Assembly: GCA_017993505.1 (NCBI GenBank)
Contig: JAGOMP010000013.1
Location: 1 to 52,649, forward strand
From: Planctomycetota bacterium
Lineage (GTDB): Bacteria; Planctomycetota; Uabimicrobiia; Uabimicrobiales; JABWCH01
Direction: 5' to 3'
Length of the DNA stretch: 52,649 nucleotides
Shown: positions 1 to 8,561 of the stretch, piece after piece
Position numbering within the stretch: the first letter of the stretch is position 1
Layout: the number at the start of each line of letters is the position of its first letter
The notes under the pieces: model-generated
The model's database searches: none
What the model was told of the DNA's origin: nothing
What the model saw: only the letters and a program-made list of their open reading frames with translations
Made by a program: the position numbers and the translations under genes

Positions 1-105
1 AATATCTGAAGAAATGCAATAACAATAAAGACTATATGTTATATCTTTATAATAAAAAAAAAAAAGAAAAAATTTTTTTTTCTTTTTTTTATAGTATAAT
101 ATATA

Positions 106-260
106 TAGAAAAAAAATTAGAATATAAAAAATTTTTATACCGCATAATCATCAAGCATAAGGAAAAGCTTATTCGTATATGAAACACAGTTTTCATAGAA
201 AAAAATATGAGAATATAAAAATCTTGTATATACGGATTCCTAAGCATAAAGGAGAAGCTT
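106..260 (+). repeat. Duplicated leader upstream of the Ig-like genes
   Basis: Two imperfect copies of a roughly 67-bp segment lie at about 106-171 and 194-260. Both end in a version of AGCATAAGGAAAAGCTTAT; the downstream copy reads AAAGGAGAAGCTTATGCG and supplies the RBS and start codon of the gene at 261. The upstream copy has TTATTCG where the ATG would be, so it looks like a dead translation start. A further copy of the AAGCATAAAGGAGAAGCTT part precedes the second Ig-like gene at 662-680. The rest of 1-105 is AT-rich with no gene seen. Confidence 0.75.
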
Positions 261-653
261 ATGCGTATTTTAAACATATTTCTAATTTTTTTAATTTTGA
301 GTACTTCTTATACTTTCGCACAACAGGGGCATGATCGTCGTCCTACCCCTAAACAAGATATGGTCAAACTTGCCATTTATCCAGAAAACATTACGATGTA
401 TGAAGGCGATTTTGTCCAATTTATAGCAGTTGCATTTACACGTGATAATTATGCTTCTACACCTTCCAATATTCAATGGAGTGTTAATGACGGTACTATC
501 ACTAAAAATGGTCAATTTACAGCACCAGACTACAAATCTTTTCCTCATCATGGGAAACAACCATATAAGCAATATAAAATCACAGCACGTGTAAAACGTC
601 TCACGGCTACTGTAAATGTCACTGTGCGTCCTAAACAAAATATCAAAAAGTAG
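261..653 (+). CDS. Secreted single-domain Ig-like (BIG2-type) protein, truncated paralogue
   Basis: This 130-residue protein starts with a signal peptide (residues 1-20, ending SYTFAQ) and continues into one bacterial Ig-like domain at about 33-125, with the family pattern of a YPENITMYEGD strand, an IQWSVNDG centre and a NGQFTAP turn. It is a close paralogue of the next gene, which has a second Ig-like domain and a further C-terminal domain. The two remain alignable through the end of domain 1. One base is missing after the VRPKQN codons, giving IKK and a stop, and homology at DNA level breaks off at CACGAAT, followed by the next gene's leader. It is therefore a 3'-truncated tandem copy that still encodes a secreted one-domain protein. 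An AAAGGAG RBS precedes the ATG. Binding partner and function are unknown. Confidence 0.8.
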   Translation: MRILNIFLIFLILSTSYTFAQQGHDRRPTPKQDMVKLAIYPENITMYEGDFVQFIAVAFTRDNYASTPSNIQWSVNDGTITKNGQFTAPDYKSFPHHGKQPYKQYKITARVKRLTATVNVTVRPKQNIKK

Positions 654-680
654 CACGAATAAAGCATAAAGGAGAAGCTT

Positions 681-1694
681 ATGCGTATTTTAAACATATT
701 TCTAATTTTTTTGATTGCGAGTACTTCTTATACTTTCGCACAAAGAGGGCGTGATTATCGTCGTCCTTTCCCTCCTGAACAAGATATGGTCAGACTTGCC
801 GTTTATCCAGAAAACATTACGATGTATGAAGGCGATTTTGTCCAATTTACAGCAGTTGCATTTACACGTGAAGATTGTGCCTTTACACCCTCAGATATTC
901 AGTGGAGTATTAATGAAGGCAATATCTCCCAAAGCGGTTACTTTACAGCACCAGAAGACCAATCTTTCACCTATCATCCTTTTCCTCATGGTCAACAACC
1001 ATATAAACAATATAGAATCACAGCACGTGTAAGGCGTCTCACAGCTACTGTAAATGTCACTGTGCGTCCTAAACAAAATTATCATCAAGTAACACGAATT
1101 CAAGTTTATCCTACGAACGGATCAGTCGCTGGTGGGCAAACTCTTCAATTTACAGCCACATGCTATAATTCTCAAAACCAGCCTGTGAATTGCAATGTAA
1201 AGTGGACAGCCCAAGGAGGCGATATTAATAACGATGGACTATTTAGAGCCACAGGTCGACCTGGCACATATCAAGTTGTTGCTACAGACCCACAAACAGG
1301 TATACAAGGATTTGCAAATTTCCAAGTTACACAATCCTTTAAACCATTTCCTGGGCATCCAATACCACGTCCAGTACCTGTTCCTAGACCCTTTCCCATG
1401 CCTACAGACAATCCACGAATCGTGATTGAAAAAGCAGACATTGGAGGCGGTAATTTCTTTTCACCAAAAGTGAAAGTAGAGCTACAAGTTTTTGGAAGAA
1501 ATGTCCAAGTATTAAGAGTATATGCTGTGACAGAGAGTGGTGTTTATAACGAACTATGTGCACGTTCTTGTAAAGATGGAGATAAGATTAGCATCAATGA
1601 ACGATATGATCGTTTAACAAGTGATCGTCTTGAATTCCGCCTCTATGACAACAACAACAACGTGATTGCCACAGAATCTCGACCAGCAAAATAA
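681..1694 (+). CDS. Secreted two-domain Ig-like (BIG2-type) protein
   Basis: The 337-residue product has a signal peptide (1-21), Ig-like domain 1 (about 38-128), Ig-like domain 2 (about 135-215, with a QVYPTNGSVAGGQ strand and VKWTAQGGDINNDG centre typical of BIG2 domains), a proline-rich linker (about 220-242) and a C-terminal beta-rich domain of about 92 residues that I cannot name. It contains no sortase or PEP-CTERM signal, so it is probably periplasmic, outer-surface or released. The leader and RBS are the same as those of the preceding truncated paralogue, so both copies should be expressed in the same way. The stop is followed by a strong hairpin terminator. A role in surface structure or adhesion is an inference from the fold only. 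Confidence 0.75.
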   Translation: MRILNIFLIFLIASTSYTFAQRGRDYRRPFPPEQDMVRLAVYPENITMYEGDFVQFTAVAFTREDCAFTPSDIQWSINEGNISQSGYFTAPEDQSFTYHPFPHGQQPYKQYRITARVRRLTATVNVTVRPKQNYHQVTRIQVYPTNGSVAGGQTLQFTATCYNSQNQPVNCNVKWTAQGGDINNDGLFRATGRPGTYQVVATDPQTGIQGFANFQVTQSFKPFPGHPIPRPVPVPRPFPMPTDNPRIVIEKADIGGGNFFSPKVKVELQVFGRNVQVLRVYAVTESGVYNELCARSCKDGDKISINERYDRLTSDRLEFRLYDNNNNVIATESRPAK

Positions 1695-1721
1695 TAAAAA
1701 CTATAGATAATTTTTATTGAA

Positions 1722-1763
1722 AAAACTAAGTGATGGATTATTTTCATCACTTAGTTTTTTTTT
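1722..1763 (+). terminator. Rho-independent terminator after the Ig-like genes
   Basis: A perfect 14-bp stem (AAAACTAAGTGATG paired with CATCACTTAGTTTT) spans 1722-1758 with a 9-nt loop and runs into T's to about 1763. It ends transcription of the Ig-like pair. Confidence 0.85.
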
Positions 1764-1780
1764 AAAATTAAAATTTTTTA

Positions 1781-1950
1781 TATATTATTTTATTCTCAAT
1801 ACGTTCTATATATTATTTTATTCTCAATATAATATTATTTTATTCTCAATATAAAAAATATGCTTGTACATAGTATTTTTCAATATAAAAAATATGCTTG
1901 TACATAGTATTTTTCAATATAAAAAATATGCTTGTACATAGTATTTTTCA
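1781..1950. repeat. Two short tandem repeats (about 21 bp x3 and 34 bp x3)
   Basis: First, a TATTATTTTATTCTCAATA element recurs at about 1781, 1809 and 1831. Then a 34-bp unit starting CAATATAAAAAATATGC repeats exactly at 1847, 1881 and 1915, with a partial fourth copy at 1949. Each 34-bp unit contains an imperfect hairpin (AAAAATATG ... CATAGTATTTTT). The rest of 1764-2037 is AT-rich sequence without a visible gene. Confidence 0.85.
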
Positions 1951-2043
1951 ATAAAAGATGTTATAATAAAAAAACTTCTCTTAATATTTATCAATACTTT
2001 TTTTAAAGAATAGGAAACGATTTTTATATAAAGGTTTATGTTC

Positions 2044-3315
2044 ATGCAAGAAATTATTTTTGAAGGAATAGCACAAGAACTGTTGCCACAAGGTGGCTGT
2101 TTATGTGAATGGAATCAACGAAAATTTAATACATGGAATGCTCTCCCAGGAGAAAAAATTCGTGCAAAAGTACTCAAAAAAAATAGGACACTTGGGAAAG
2201 CCATAGCCATAGAAATACTAACTCCCTCACCAGAACGTATACCACCCATAGAAGATCATTTCTTGTCATGTAGTCCTTGGCAAATTATGAATTATGAAAC
2301 AGAAAAACGAGAAAAAATTGCTCTTTTTTCTCGCATTTTTCAAAATTATGGGATTATATTGCCAAAAAATTTAGATCTATATTCTCCTCCACAAAGAATA
2401 AAATATAGAAATAATATGGAATATAGTATATATCACGAGCGAGATGGAAAGATTTCACTTGCTTTTTTTGCTAGAGACTATCGACGGAAACTTACATTGG
2501 ATTCTTGTATACTAGCACATCCTAGCATTACAAAAGCAGCTACCATCATTATAAATTGGCTCAATACTGTAGATGTGCCTTATCGTTCTATTAAATCTCT
2601 TTTATTGCGTTGTAACTCTAAAGATCAAGTTTTAGCAGGTCTTTTTGTGACAGAAAAAAATTTCCCTCATCCAGAAACTCCTTTTCCCATGCGTTCTTTT
2701 TCCATATATTATTCTAATCCAAAATGTCCTGCATCTGTGATCGATGATACAATTTATTCCTTTCAACCCAATGAAACATTACAAGAAACATTACTACAGA
2801 AAACATTCCATTATGGACTGATGAGTTTTTTTCAAATCTATCCTTCTGCATTTGAAGAAGCATTACGAGACATGAAACCATATGTACAAGGAGATATTTT
2901 AGATTATTACTCAGGCGTAGGTGCAATTTCCATTTCTTTAGCAGATCATGTGAACAGTGCTATATTATTAGATAGTAACCATGAATCCATTCATTATGCC
3001 CAACAAAACATACAACAAAACCATATACAAAATTACAAAACTATTCTTGCACCAGCAGAAAAAATGTTACAACATATTCAACAAGAAAAAACATTAATTA
3101 TTGATCCTCCTCGCAGTGGTCTACATCCTAAAGTGATTCGTAGAATTTTAGAAATTCTACCTCAAAAAATAATATACTTATCTTGTAACCCTGTAACATG
3201 TGCAGAAAATTTACAGCAAATCCTTTCGCATTATAATATAATATTTCAACGTCTATATAACTTTTTTCCATTGACACCACATCTAGAATGTTTAACAGTA
3301 TTACAAATAAAATAA
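2044..3315 (+). CDS. RlmD/TrmA-family RNA (uracil-5)-methyltransferase
   Basis: This 423-residue protein is of the class that methylates C5 of uridine in rRNA or tRNA using SAM. An N-terminal TRAM-like beta region (about 3-62) is followed by an insert domain and a Rossmann methyltransferase domain carrying DYYSGVG (287-293, SAM site), IIDPPRSGLHP (about 352-362) and LSCNP, with the predicted catalytic Cys at 381, plus the C-terminal HLECLTVLQ motif. The iron-sulphur cysteine cluster of classical RlmD (CGGC region) is reduced to a single Cys in SCSPWQ near residue 78, so this is probably a cluster-free subfamily. A start at 2038 is possible, but AAAGG at 2030-2034 lies only 3 nt from it, while the ATG at 2044 has 9-nt spacing and is preferred. 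Substrate (23S rRNA or tRNA) cannot be decided from sequence alone. Confidence 0.85.
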   Translation: MQEIIFEGIAQELLPQGGCLCEWNQRKFNTWNALPGEKIRAKVLKKNRTLGKAIAIEILTPSPERIPPIEDHFLSCSPWQIMNYETEKREKIALFSRIFQNYGIILPKNLDLYSPPQRIKYRNNMEYSIYHERDGKISLAFFARDYRRKLTLDSCILAHPSITKAATIIINWLNTVDVPYRSIKSLLLRCNSKDQVLAGLFVTEKNFPHPETPFPMRSFSIYYSNPKCPASVIDDTIYSFQPNETLQETLLQKTFHYGLMSFFQIYPSAFEEALRDMKPYVQGDILDYYSGVGAISISLADHVNSAILLDSNHESIHYAQQNIQQNHIQNYKTILAPAEKMLQHIQQEKTLIIDPPRSGLHPKVIRRILEILPQKIIYLSCNPVTCAENLQQILSHYNIIFQRLYNFFPLTPHLECLTVLQIK

Positions 3316-3375
3316 AGAAAATCATTTTATGCTATAAAAAAATTACTAGATTCTTTATTTTATTGTATAAATACA

Positions 3376-3403
3376 TTGATTTTATCTATTTTTTTGCTAC
3401 AAT
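3376..3403 (+). promoter_or_regulatory. Sigma70-type promoter for the 3443-12624 gene run
   Basis: TTGATT (3376-3381), a 16-bp spacer and TACAAT (3398-3403) lie 39 bp upstream of the preferred start at 3443, in an AT-rich stretch. It is read from consensus only. Confidence 0.5.
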
Positions 3404-3442
3404 TTTTTTAAAAATCAAAAAAAAATATTTGAAAGGATGTAT

Positions 3443-4621
3443 ATGGCAATCACTTTTGATCGTTTTCGTATGGATACTAGAGTAATGAGTACTCTTGGGA
3501 TTGCTCCTACTGTGCAAGAAGCATTCTTGAATAGTAAAATTGAGGGCTGTGGTTGCTGGTTATTTACTAAAGATGAAATAGAACTCTTAAATCTATATTG
3601 TCGTGAAGGTCTTGTTCAAGGACTATGCAACACAAGCTTATCACAAAGAGAAGATGAATGGATAACAAAAGGAAGCAATTATTTTAAAATTCATTCAAAA
3701 AAATACGGACATCGTAATTTTTCAGACTTTGTGGAAGAATTACTCAACTTAATCACACGGTTTTATAACACAGTATTTGAACCAGAAGATGCTTGGTTAC
3801 AACGTAAAGTTCTTCTTGTTCTTACAGAAGAATTATTAAATCATTTTGCTTGGGGAATGTACATAGCTTACATTGGTGGTGGTCTCTGCGATGGCATTCT
3901 TTTAAAGGGAGTTTCTTATCGTGGAATCTCAAAAATGCAAGGTTGTTTTTTATATGTTGCAAAATTATATATGGACTTGTTCCAATCTAGACAACCGGCA
4001 GTAGGAGACTGGATCAATCGTATTCGCATTGAATTTAGTGGTAGCGATTGGCTGAATTTTATCACACAAGCCAATGACCTGCGAAAAAAAGACGAAGGTT
4101 TATATTTCCGTCTGCGAAATGGTTCCAATGAACTAAAAAATGCAACAAATGCATTAGGTTTAAAACTACAAACACAACCTAACGAATACCACGGTGTCAT
4201 TGCTCCCTTTTATAGTAGTTTAACTGCTGCTGCCTTAATGTGGGCTACGCTCTGTATTGATGGTGTCTTTTGTGTTCATGCATACTCTAATTTTGTAGAC
4301 CATGTTCCTGTGGGTGAATGGTACAATAAAAGCGAACGTGACATTACACAACGATGGAACAAAATACCAATACTTGTACGACCAGATAGAAATGTACATG
4401 GAAAAAAATTAATATTAGTGGACTATTCCTATGATGAAGTCAAAACTATATACGATTTACTTCATTTTTACACAACTTTTGGTGCAAAAGTTGCCTGTTG
4501 TGTAGTAGAGTTAGGGCAAGCTGGCGTTTGGGATGGTTTAGATTTCGAACCCTTATTCTTAGCTGGTGATCCAGGATATTTGCGTCGTCGAATGAAAGAA
4601 GTAATGAAAGAAGGGGTATAA
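3443..4621 (+). CDS. Unknown protein with a possible degenerate phosphoribosyltransferase-like C-terminus
   Basis: I do not recognise this family. The product is about 392 residues, with no signal peptide or clear membrane segment and a moderate number of Trp and Cys residues. Near the C-terminus (about 320-355) a beta-strand pattern, KKLILVDYSYDE followed by a helix and FGAKVACCVVE, resembles the PRPP-loop region of phosphoribosyltransferases, but the canonical DD(S/T)xxTG acidic/threonine signature is absent, so activity is doubtful. The ATG at 3443 is chosen because the AAAGGA RBS (3432-3437) would overlap an ATG at 3437. Its stop overlaps the start of thiamine pyrophosphokinase by one base (TAATG), which implies translational coupling and a possible link to thiamine or nucleotide metabolism. 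Confidence 0.6.
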   Translation: MAITFDRFRMDTRVMSTLGIAPTVQEAFLNSKIEGCGCWLFTKDEIELLNLYCREGLVQGLCNTSLSQREDEWITKGSNYFKIHSKKYGHRNFSDFVEELLNLITRFYNTVFEPEDAWLQRKVLLVLTEELLNHFAWGMYIAYIGGGLCDGILLKGVSYRGISKMQGCFLYVAKLYMDLFQSRQPAVGDWINRIRIEFSGSDWLNFITQANDLRKKDEGLYFRLRNGSNELKNATNALGLKLQTQPNEYHGVIAPFYSSLTAAALMWATLCIDGVFCVHAYSNFVDHVPVGEWYNKSERDITQRWNKIPILVRPDRNVHGKKLILVDYSYDEVKTIYDLLHFYTTFGAKVACCVVELGQAGVWDGLDFEPLFLAGDPGYLRRRMKEVMKEGV

Positions 4622-5283
4622 TGTCATTGTCAGTCTTAGTCGGAGCAGGTCCCTTTGAAGGAAGTGATCAATTTTATCTAAATTGGATTCGTCAAGGTGA
4701 CTTAAACATTGCTGTAGATGGGGGTATCAAACTATATCATCATCTCAACATTGTACCCGACGTATTTTTAGGAGATTTTGACTCCTCACAGATAGAAGAA
4801 AAAAATTGGGCAGACAAAAAAAATGTGCCAACATATTCCTTTCCTTGCGATAAAGATGCAACAGACATGAAACTTGCACTAGATTATGCATTTAGCCAAA
4901 ATATAACAGACATAATCTTATTAGACGAATTAGGAGGTAGACTAGACCATTCCTTAGCCAACATTTTTTTGTTAAAATATGCTTGGGAAAAAGGCACACC
5001 TATGAAAATTATATCTCCTAACCATATAGTTCAACTTCTTATGCCTGACCAAAGCATTCTTGTAGAACATCGTGGCATTATTTCCCTCATCATAGTAAGT
5101 GAAATGGTGACTGGCTTACATATGCAAGGATTTCGATGGAACGTTTCCAATGAAACTGTTAAAATGGGTTCTACTCTAAATATTAGCAACTACTTAATCG
5201 AAAAACAAGGAACAATTTCTATCCATTCAGGCATGGCATTCTTGATTTTTGAATTTACCCAAGAATCATTTAGAAAAATATAA
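4621..5283 (+). CDS. thiN: Thiamine pyrophosphokinase
   Basis: This 220-residue enzyme transfers pyrophosphate from ATP to thiamine, giving thiamine diphosphate in the cytoplasm. The family motifs are all present in order: AVDGG (31-35), GDFDS (51-55), DKDATD (77-82) and LGGRLDH (104-110). The C-terminal half fits the thiamine-binding beta-sandwich of the family, and the length is normal. It is translationally coupled to the unknown gene upstream and followed 11 nt later by a permease gene. No TPP riboswitch was seen upstream of the gene run. The call is firm; the symbol thiN follows bacterial usage for this enzyme type. Confidence 0.93.
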   Translation: MSLSVLVGAGPFEGSDQFYLNWIRQGDLNIAVDGGIKLYHHLNIVPDVFLGDFDSSQIEEKNWADKKNVPTYSFPCDKDATDMKLALDYAFSQNITDIILLDELGGRLDHSLANIFLLKYAWEKGTPMKIISPNHIVQLLMPDQSILVEHRGIISLIIVSEMVTGLHMQGFRWNVSNETVKMGSTLNISNYLIEKQGTISIHSGMAFLIFEFTQESFRKI

Positions 5284-5294
5284 CGGACAACATT

Positions 5295-6068
5295 ATGCAA
5301 CAACATAGATCGTATATTATTGGTAGCATTCTTTGGTTTTTTGCTTTACTCTTCTTTATTTTATTTATAAACATTGGGAAAATACAAGAAAATGGAGAAT
5401 TTCTTATCCTAAAAGAATTCATTCCCTCTTTAATCGACAAAAGCAAACGTAGCGGAATGCTTATCATCCCAGCTTGGCTATGTAGTATCATCATTGCTGG
5501 AATTTGGAATTGGATTATACCAACATCTCCACCAAAACATCGTTGGATGCATATTTTTTATAAAATACTAGAATTCATTCCCATTGTCTTTTCAGCCCTA
5601 CCTACCTTTGTTACAGGAATCTTCTTTATTCGCCTTTTTCAACTAGATACAGTACAAAACTCCAATCTTTTTTACGCTATCCTTTGCCTAAGCCTATTCA
5701 ACTTCAACTACATTTACCAAAGGCTACGTACAAAAATTGCTAACATCTATAAAGAAACATACATACTCTATGCAAAATCCCTAGGCATGCCTAGCAAAAT
5801 TATATTCAAATCCTATATCTGCCCTGGAATTTTGCGAGACTACCTTAGCGTACTACGAGAACTACTGCCTCATCTCATATGGGAAAGCGTTGTAATAGAA
5901 TATGTCTTTTGCTATCCTGCCCTCATCCAATCTGCCCTAGATTCACTAAAATATAACAGTTGGATCTACTTTTTTCTTGTTATCTATATATTATTATTGT
6001 TTATCACCTTTTTTGAATTATTTTTTCGTTGGCTAGAAAATGCTTTATCGCCCATAGAAAGAAAATAA
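5295..6068 (+). CDS. Orphan DppB-like ABC transporter permease (short)
   Basis: This 257-residue protein has about six predicted membrane segments (about 8-28, 55-75, 92-112, 123-142, 200-215 and 223-245). The C-terminal half matches the binding-protein-dependent permease pattern of the DppB/OppB group: an EAA-like loop YAKSLGMPSKIIF at about 155-167, then the EYVFCYPAL stretch and a final SPIERK resembling the family's DPR ending. The N-terminal region is shorter and diverged compared with the usual 300-plus residues. No ATPase, partner permease or binding protein lies nearby, so it may work with components encoded elsewhere or have a new role. It sits between thiN and a beta-propeller gene with minimal gaps, consistent with one transcript. 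Confidence 0.65.
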   Translation: MQQHRSYIIGSILWFFALLFFILFINIGKIQENGEFLILKEFIPSLIDKSKRSGMLIIPAWLCSIIIAGIWNWIIPTSPPKHRWMHIFYKILEFIPIVFSALPTFVTGIFFIRLFQLDTVQNSNLFYAILCLSLFNFNYIYQRLRTKIANIYKETYILYAKSLGMPSKIIFKSYICPGILRDYLSVLRELLPHLIWESVVIEYVFCYPALIQSALDSLKYNSWIYFFLVIYILLLFITFFELFFRWLENALSPIERK

Positions 6069-6069
6069 A

Positions 6070-8541
6070 ATGGAACAAAAGAAACAGCCCATGCAAGGAA
6101 AAGAAATATACTCTTTCCGTTGTCCCCAAGGACACCAAAACTACTTAAATGTACAAGATAACATTGGCTTTGAACATACTACAGAAGATAAAGTAATTGT
6201 GACTTGCCAACATTGTGGTTGGAAGTCTTCTCCTTTTACACCTAAAGTATTTCAACAAGCAGATGGAGAATACCTTCTTTGGATATACACCACAAAAGAA
6301 ACAACTGCCATCAATTCCATCTGTAATATTTCTGTTGGCTCTGAAAATAATTTTTCTCCCTCTTGGTCTCCCATTCCTCCTACAACAACCGCAACTCCTA
6401 CAGCAACCGCAACTCCTACAGCAACTGCAACTCCTACGGCAACTGCAACTCCTACGGCAACTGCAACTCCTACGGCAACTGCAACTCCTATAGCAACCGA
6501 AACTTTTTACACACCACATGGTGAAACAAAATCAATAGCCACAGAAAAATCAATAGCCACAGAAAAAAATATTCTTCCTACCACTGATCTCATGATCACA
6601 GACCAATCTATAGATACTTCTATTTCACCAATGGAATCTCCTACCATGCCAGATAACATACAACTAGAAACAGACACCATACATATTCAAGTCAATGTTG
6701 AAAAAGATCCACATTATATCGAAACAATAGAAATCAACCCCAACGAAATAAAAAAAGACGAACATATACGCACCTCACAAATTTCTCATTCAACTCTAGA
6801 AAAAAACTATATTTTATCTGAACAATCAGAAAAACAAGACGATTCCATAGGAAACCAGACACAAAGAATCCTACAAAGCAACGTAGTAAATGATGATATA
6901 AATTCCAATGAAAAAATATATGAAGGACTCATGGATACTATAGAAATGCCTATCAATGACAATGCTCCTACGACCATAGAAAAAGAGTATAAAGAAAAAG
7001 AAAAACAAAAATATAACGACCAAAACTACTACCATTACTTTCCAGACGACATACCACCCATCAAAATTCCTCAACCTACCATGATTCCATTTTTACAGAC
7101 TATCCTGTATATCATTGCTTTTTCTGCATTTTGCTTTTTAGGACTTAAAACATGCGATGAACAAGGCACAAAAATTGCTTCTTCCATTAAAAGCCTATCC
7201 ATTTCTAAAAGTACACCATATGCTATGACCTTTCCCAGCCCTTTAGAAACCACTACAAATAAAGAATTACAAGAAAAATACAACACACTTCTACAACAAT
7301 GCCAAATGCTAGAAAAACAAACAATAGAACAACAAAAACGAGAAAAAGATCTAGAATCCTCCAATCAAGCTGTGCTTGCTAGCTATGAAACAGAAAAACA
7401 AATCAGAAAAAAATTAGAAAACCAAATCGTACAAATAGAAAAAAATACAAAAAAACAAGATAACTACCAACAAGAATATGAAAAAATACTTGAACAATAT
7501 CGTAGCCTTATCTCCTCCTTACAACAAGAATACCAAGTCAATCAAGTGAGCAAACTAGATAGAGATTTTTTCCAACCTAGCATGTCTGAAAATGGTGAAT
7601 TCCTTTTATACAGCCAAGAACAAAGCTCCTCTGGAAACGTCCAATACTGCCTTTTTCTAGGTAGCTTAATGGATAGAAGCATCAAACCCTACGAACTTTA
7701 TAAAACAGATTGGCTCAAAAAAGACAAACGAGGCATTCCTTTTATTTACACATGGGACGGAAGAGAAAACATTGCCTTGCTTACAAGAATTGCAGGTGAA
7801 AGCACCATTCATCACATACAAATTAGAACAAAATATACAAAAGCAGAAGTCTATAGAACAAAAAAAATCATCACAAGCACATATCCAGAAATTCTTGGGC
7901 CTCCTCAAGTTTCTCCTAATGGTCGCTTCATTGCATTTCTACATAACGAACAAAACGAAATTTGGGCAAAAGTCTATAGCATAGATGAATCCATTATCAA
8001 AGCAAAAACTATTGGTGGAGGTGATACAGCACGATATCCAGCTTGGAATCCCACATCAGATACACTATACTATCTCACAAACAACAAAAAGGGCATTGTA
8101 GAATGGATTATTCCAAAATCTAAAAAAACACAACAATTTGATAATGAAATCTATGGTTGTCATATTTCCTGTTCACCAGATGGAAAATACCTAGCTTTTT
8201 TCCAAACAAGCGAAACAGGTAAAGGAAAAGTACACTTAAACTTATGGGATCTTAAAAACAAAAAACTACAAACTATACAAGAAAATATATTCACCACAGA
8301 ATCTTGTAAAATAGCATGGAGTCCTAAAGGCAGATTCCTAGCTACTATTCATACTGGCGTTCAAGAACAAATCGTCCTATACGATAGAGAACAAGGAACT
8401 AAATTCCAAATGATCGAAAAAATTGGCAAAATTGATTGGATCGACTGGACAAATCCATCTAATATCTCCTTTACATACAAAGAAGGACTATTCACAAGAC
8501 CATATTTACTCAACTTCATCTCTTGGTTTTCCAAAAATTAA
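6070..8541 (+). CDS. Zinc-ribbon, coiled-coil, TolB-like beta-propeller membrane protein
   Basis: The 823-residue protein is a mosaic. The N-terminus has a zinc-ribbon-like set of ligands (Cys18, possibly His22, Cys46, Cys49). Residues 104-143 are a Thr/Ala/Pro repeat (TPTATA) encoded by an 18-bp DNA repeat. A long polar linker leads to one membrane segment at about 340-360, a coiled coil at about 397-495 and a C-terminal propeller (about 498-822) with repeated PD40/TolB-type blades such as VSPNGRFIAFL, CSPDGKYLAFF and WSPKGRFLATI. This predicts a cytoplasmic zinc ribbon and a periplasmic propeller. There is no signal peptide. The gene starts one base after the permease stop and ends 20 bp before the porin gene, so an envelope role is likely, but the function is unknown. 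Confidence 0.7.
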   Translation: MEQKKQPMQGKEIYSFRCPQGHQNYLNVQDNIGFEHTTEDKVIVTCQHCGWKSSPFTPKVFQQADGEYLLWIYTTKETTAINSICNISVGSENNFSPSWSPIPPTTTATPTATATPTATATPTATATPTATATPTATATPIATETFYTPHGETKSIATEKSIATEKNILPTTDLMITDQSIDTSISPMESPTMPDNIQLETDTIHIQVNVEKDPHYIETIEINPNEIKKDEHIRTSQISHSTLEKNYILSEQSEKQDDSIGNQTQRILQSNVVNDDINSNEKIYEGLMDTIEMPINDNAPTTIEKEYKEKEKQKYNDQNYYHYFPDDIPPIKIPQPTMIPFLQTILYIIAFSAFCFLGLKTCDEQGTKIASSIKSLSISKSTPYAMTFPSPLETTTNKELQEKYNTLLQQCQMLEKQTIEQQKREKDLESSNQAVLASYETEKQIRKKLENQIVQIEKNTKKQDNYQQEYEKILEQYRSLISSLQQEYQVNQVSKLDRDFFQPSMSENGEFLLYSQEQSSSGNVQYCLFLGSLMDRSIKPYELYKTDWLKKDKRGIPFIYTWDGRENIALLTRIAGESTIHHIQIRTKYTKAEVYRTKKIITSTYPEILGPPQVSPNGRFIAFLHNEQNEIWAKVYSIDESIIKAKTIGGGDTARYPAWNPTSDTLYYLTNNKKGIVEWIIPKSKKTQQFDNEIYGCHISCSPDGKYLAFFQTSETGKGKVHLNLWDLKNKKLQTIQENIFTTESCKIAWSPKGRFLATIHTGVQEQIVLYDREQGTKFQMIEKIGKIDWIDWTNPSNISFTYKEGLFTRPYLLNFISWFSKN
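6382..6499. repeat. Intragenic 18-bp tandem repeat encoding a Thr/Ala/Pro linker
   Basis: About six copies of an 18-bp unit close to GCAACTGCAACTCCTACG lie in frame and encode TATPTA repeats. A smaller 18-bp doublet (TCAATAGCCACAGAAAAA) follows at about 6529-6564. As the unit is a multiple of three, copy-number change would alter linker length without breaking the frame. Confidence 0.85.
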
Positions 8542-8561
8542 ATGAAATAGAAAGGAATGTC

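Noticed and set aside
3288..3485. Small hydrophobic open frame between the methyltransferase and the next gene
   Set aside because: It overlaps both genes, lacks an RBS and consists of AT-rich codons expected by chance in this region.
6145..6519. Minus-strand Cys/Arg/Ser-rich open frame
   Set aside because: It is the antisense reading of the 18-bp TATPTA repeat within the zinc-ribbon/propeller gene.
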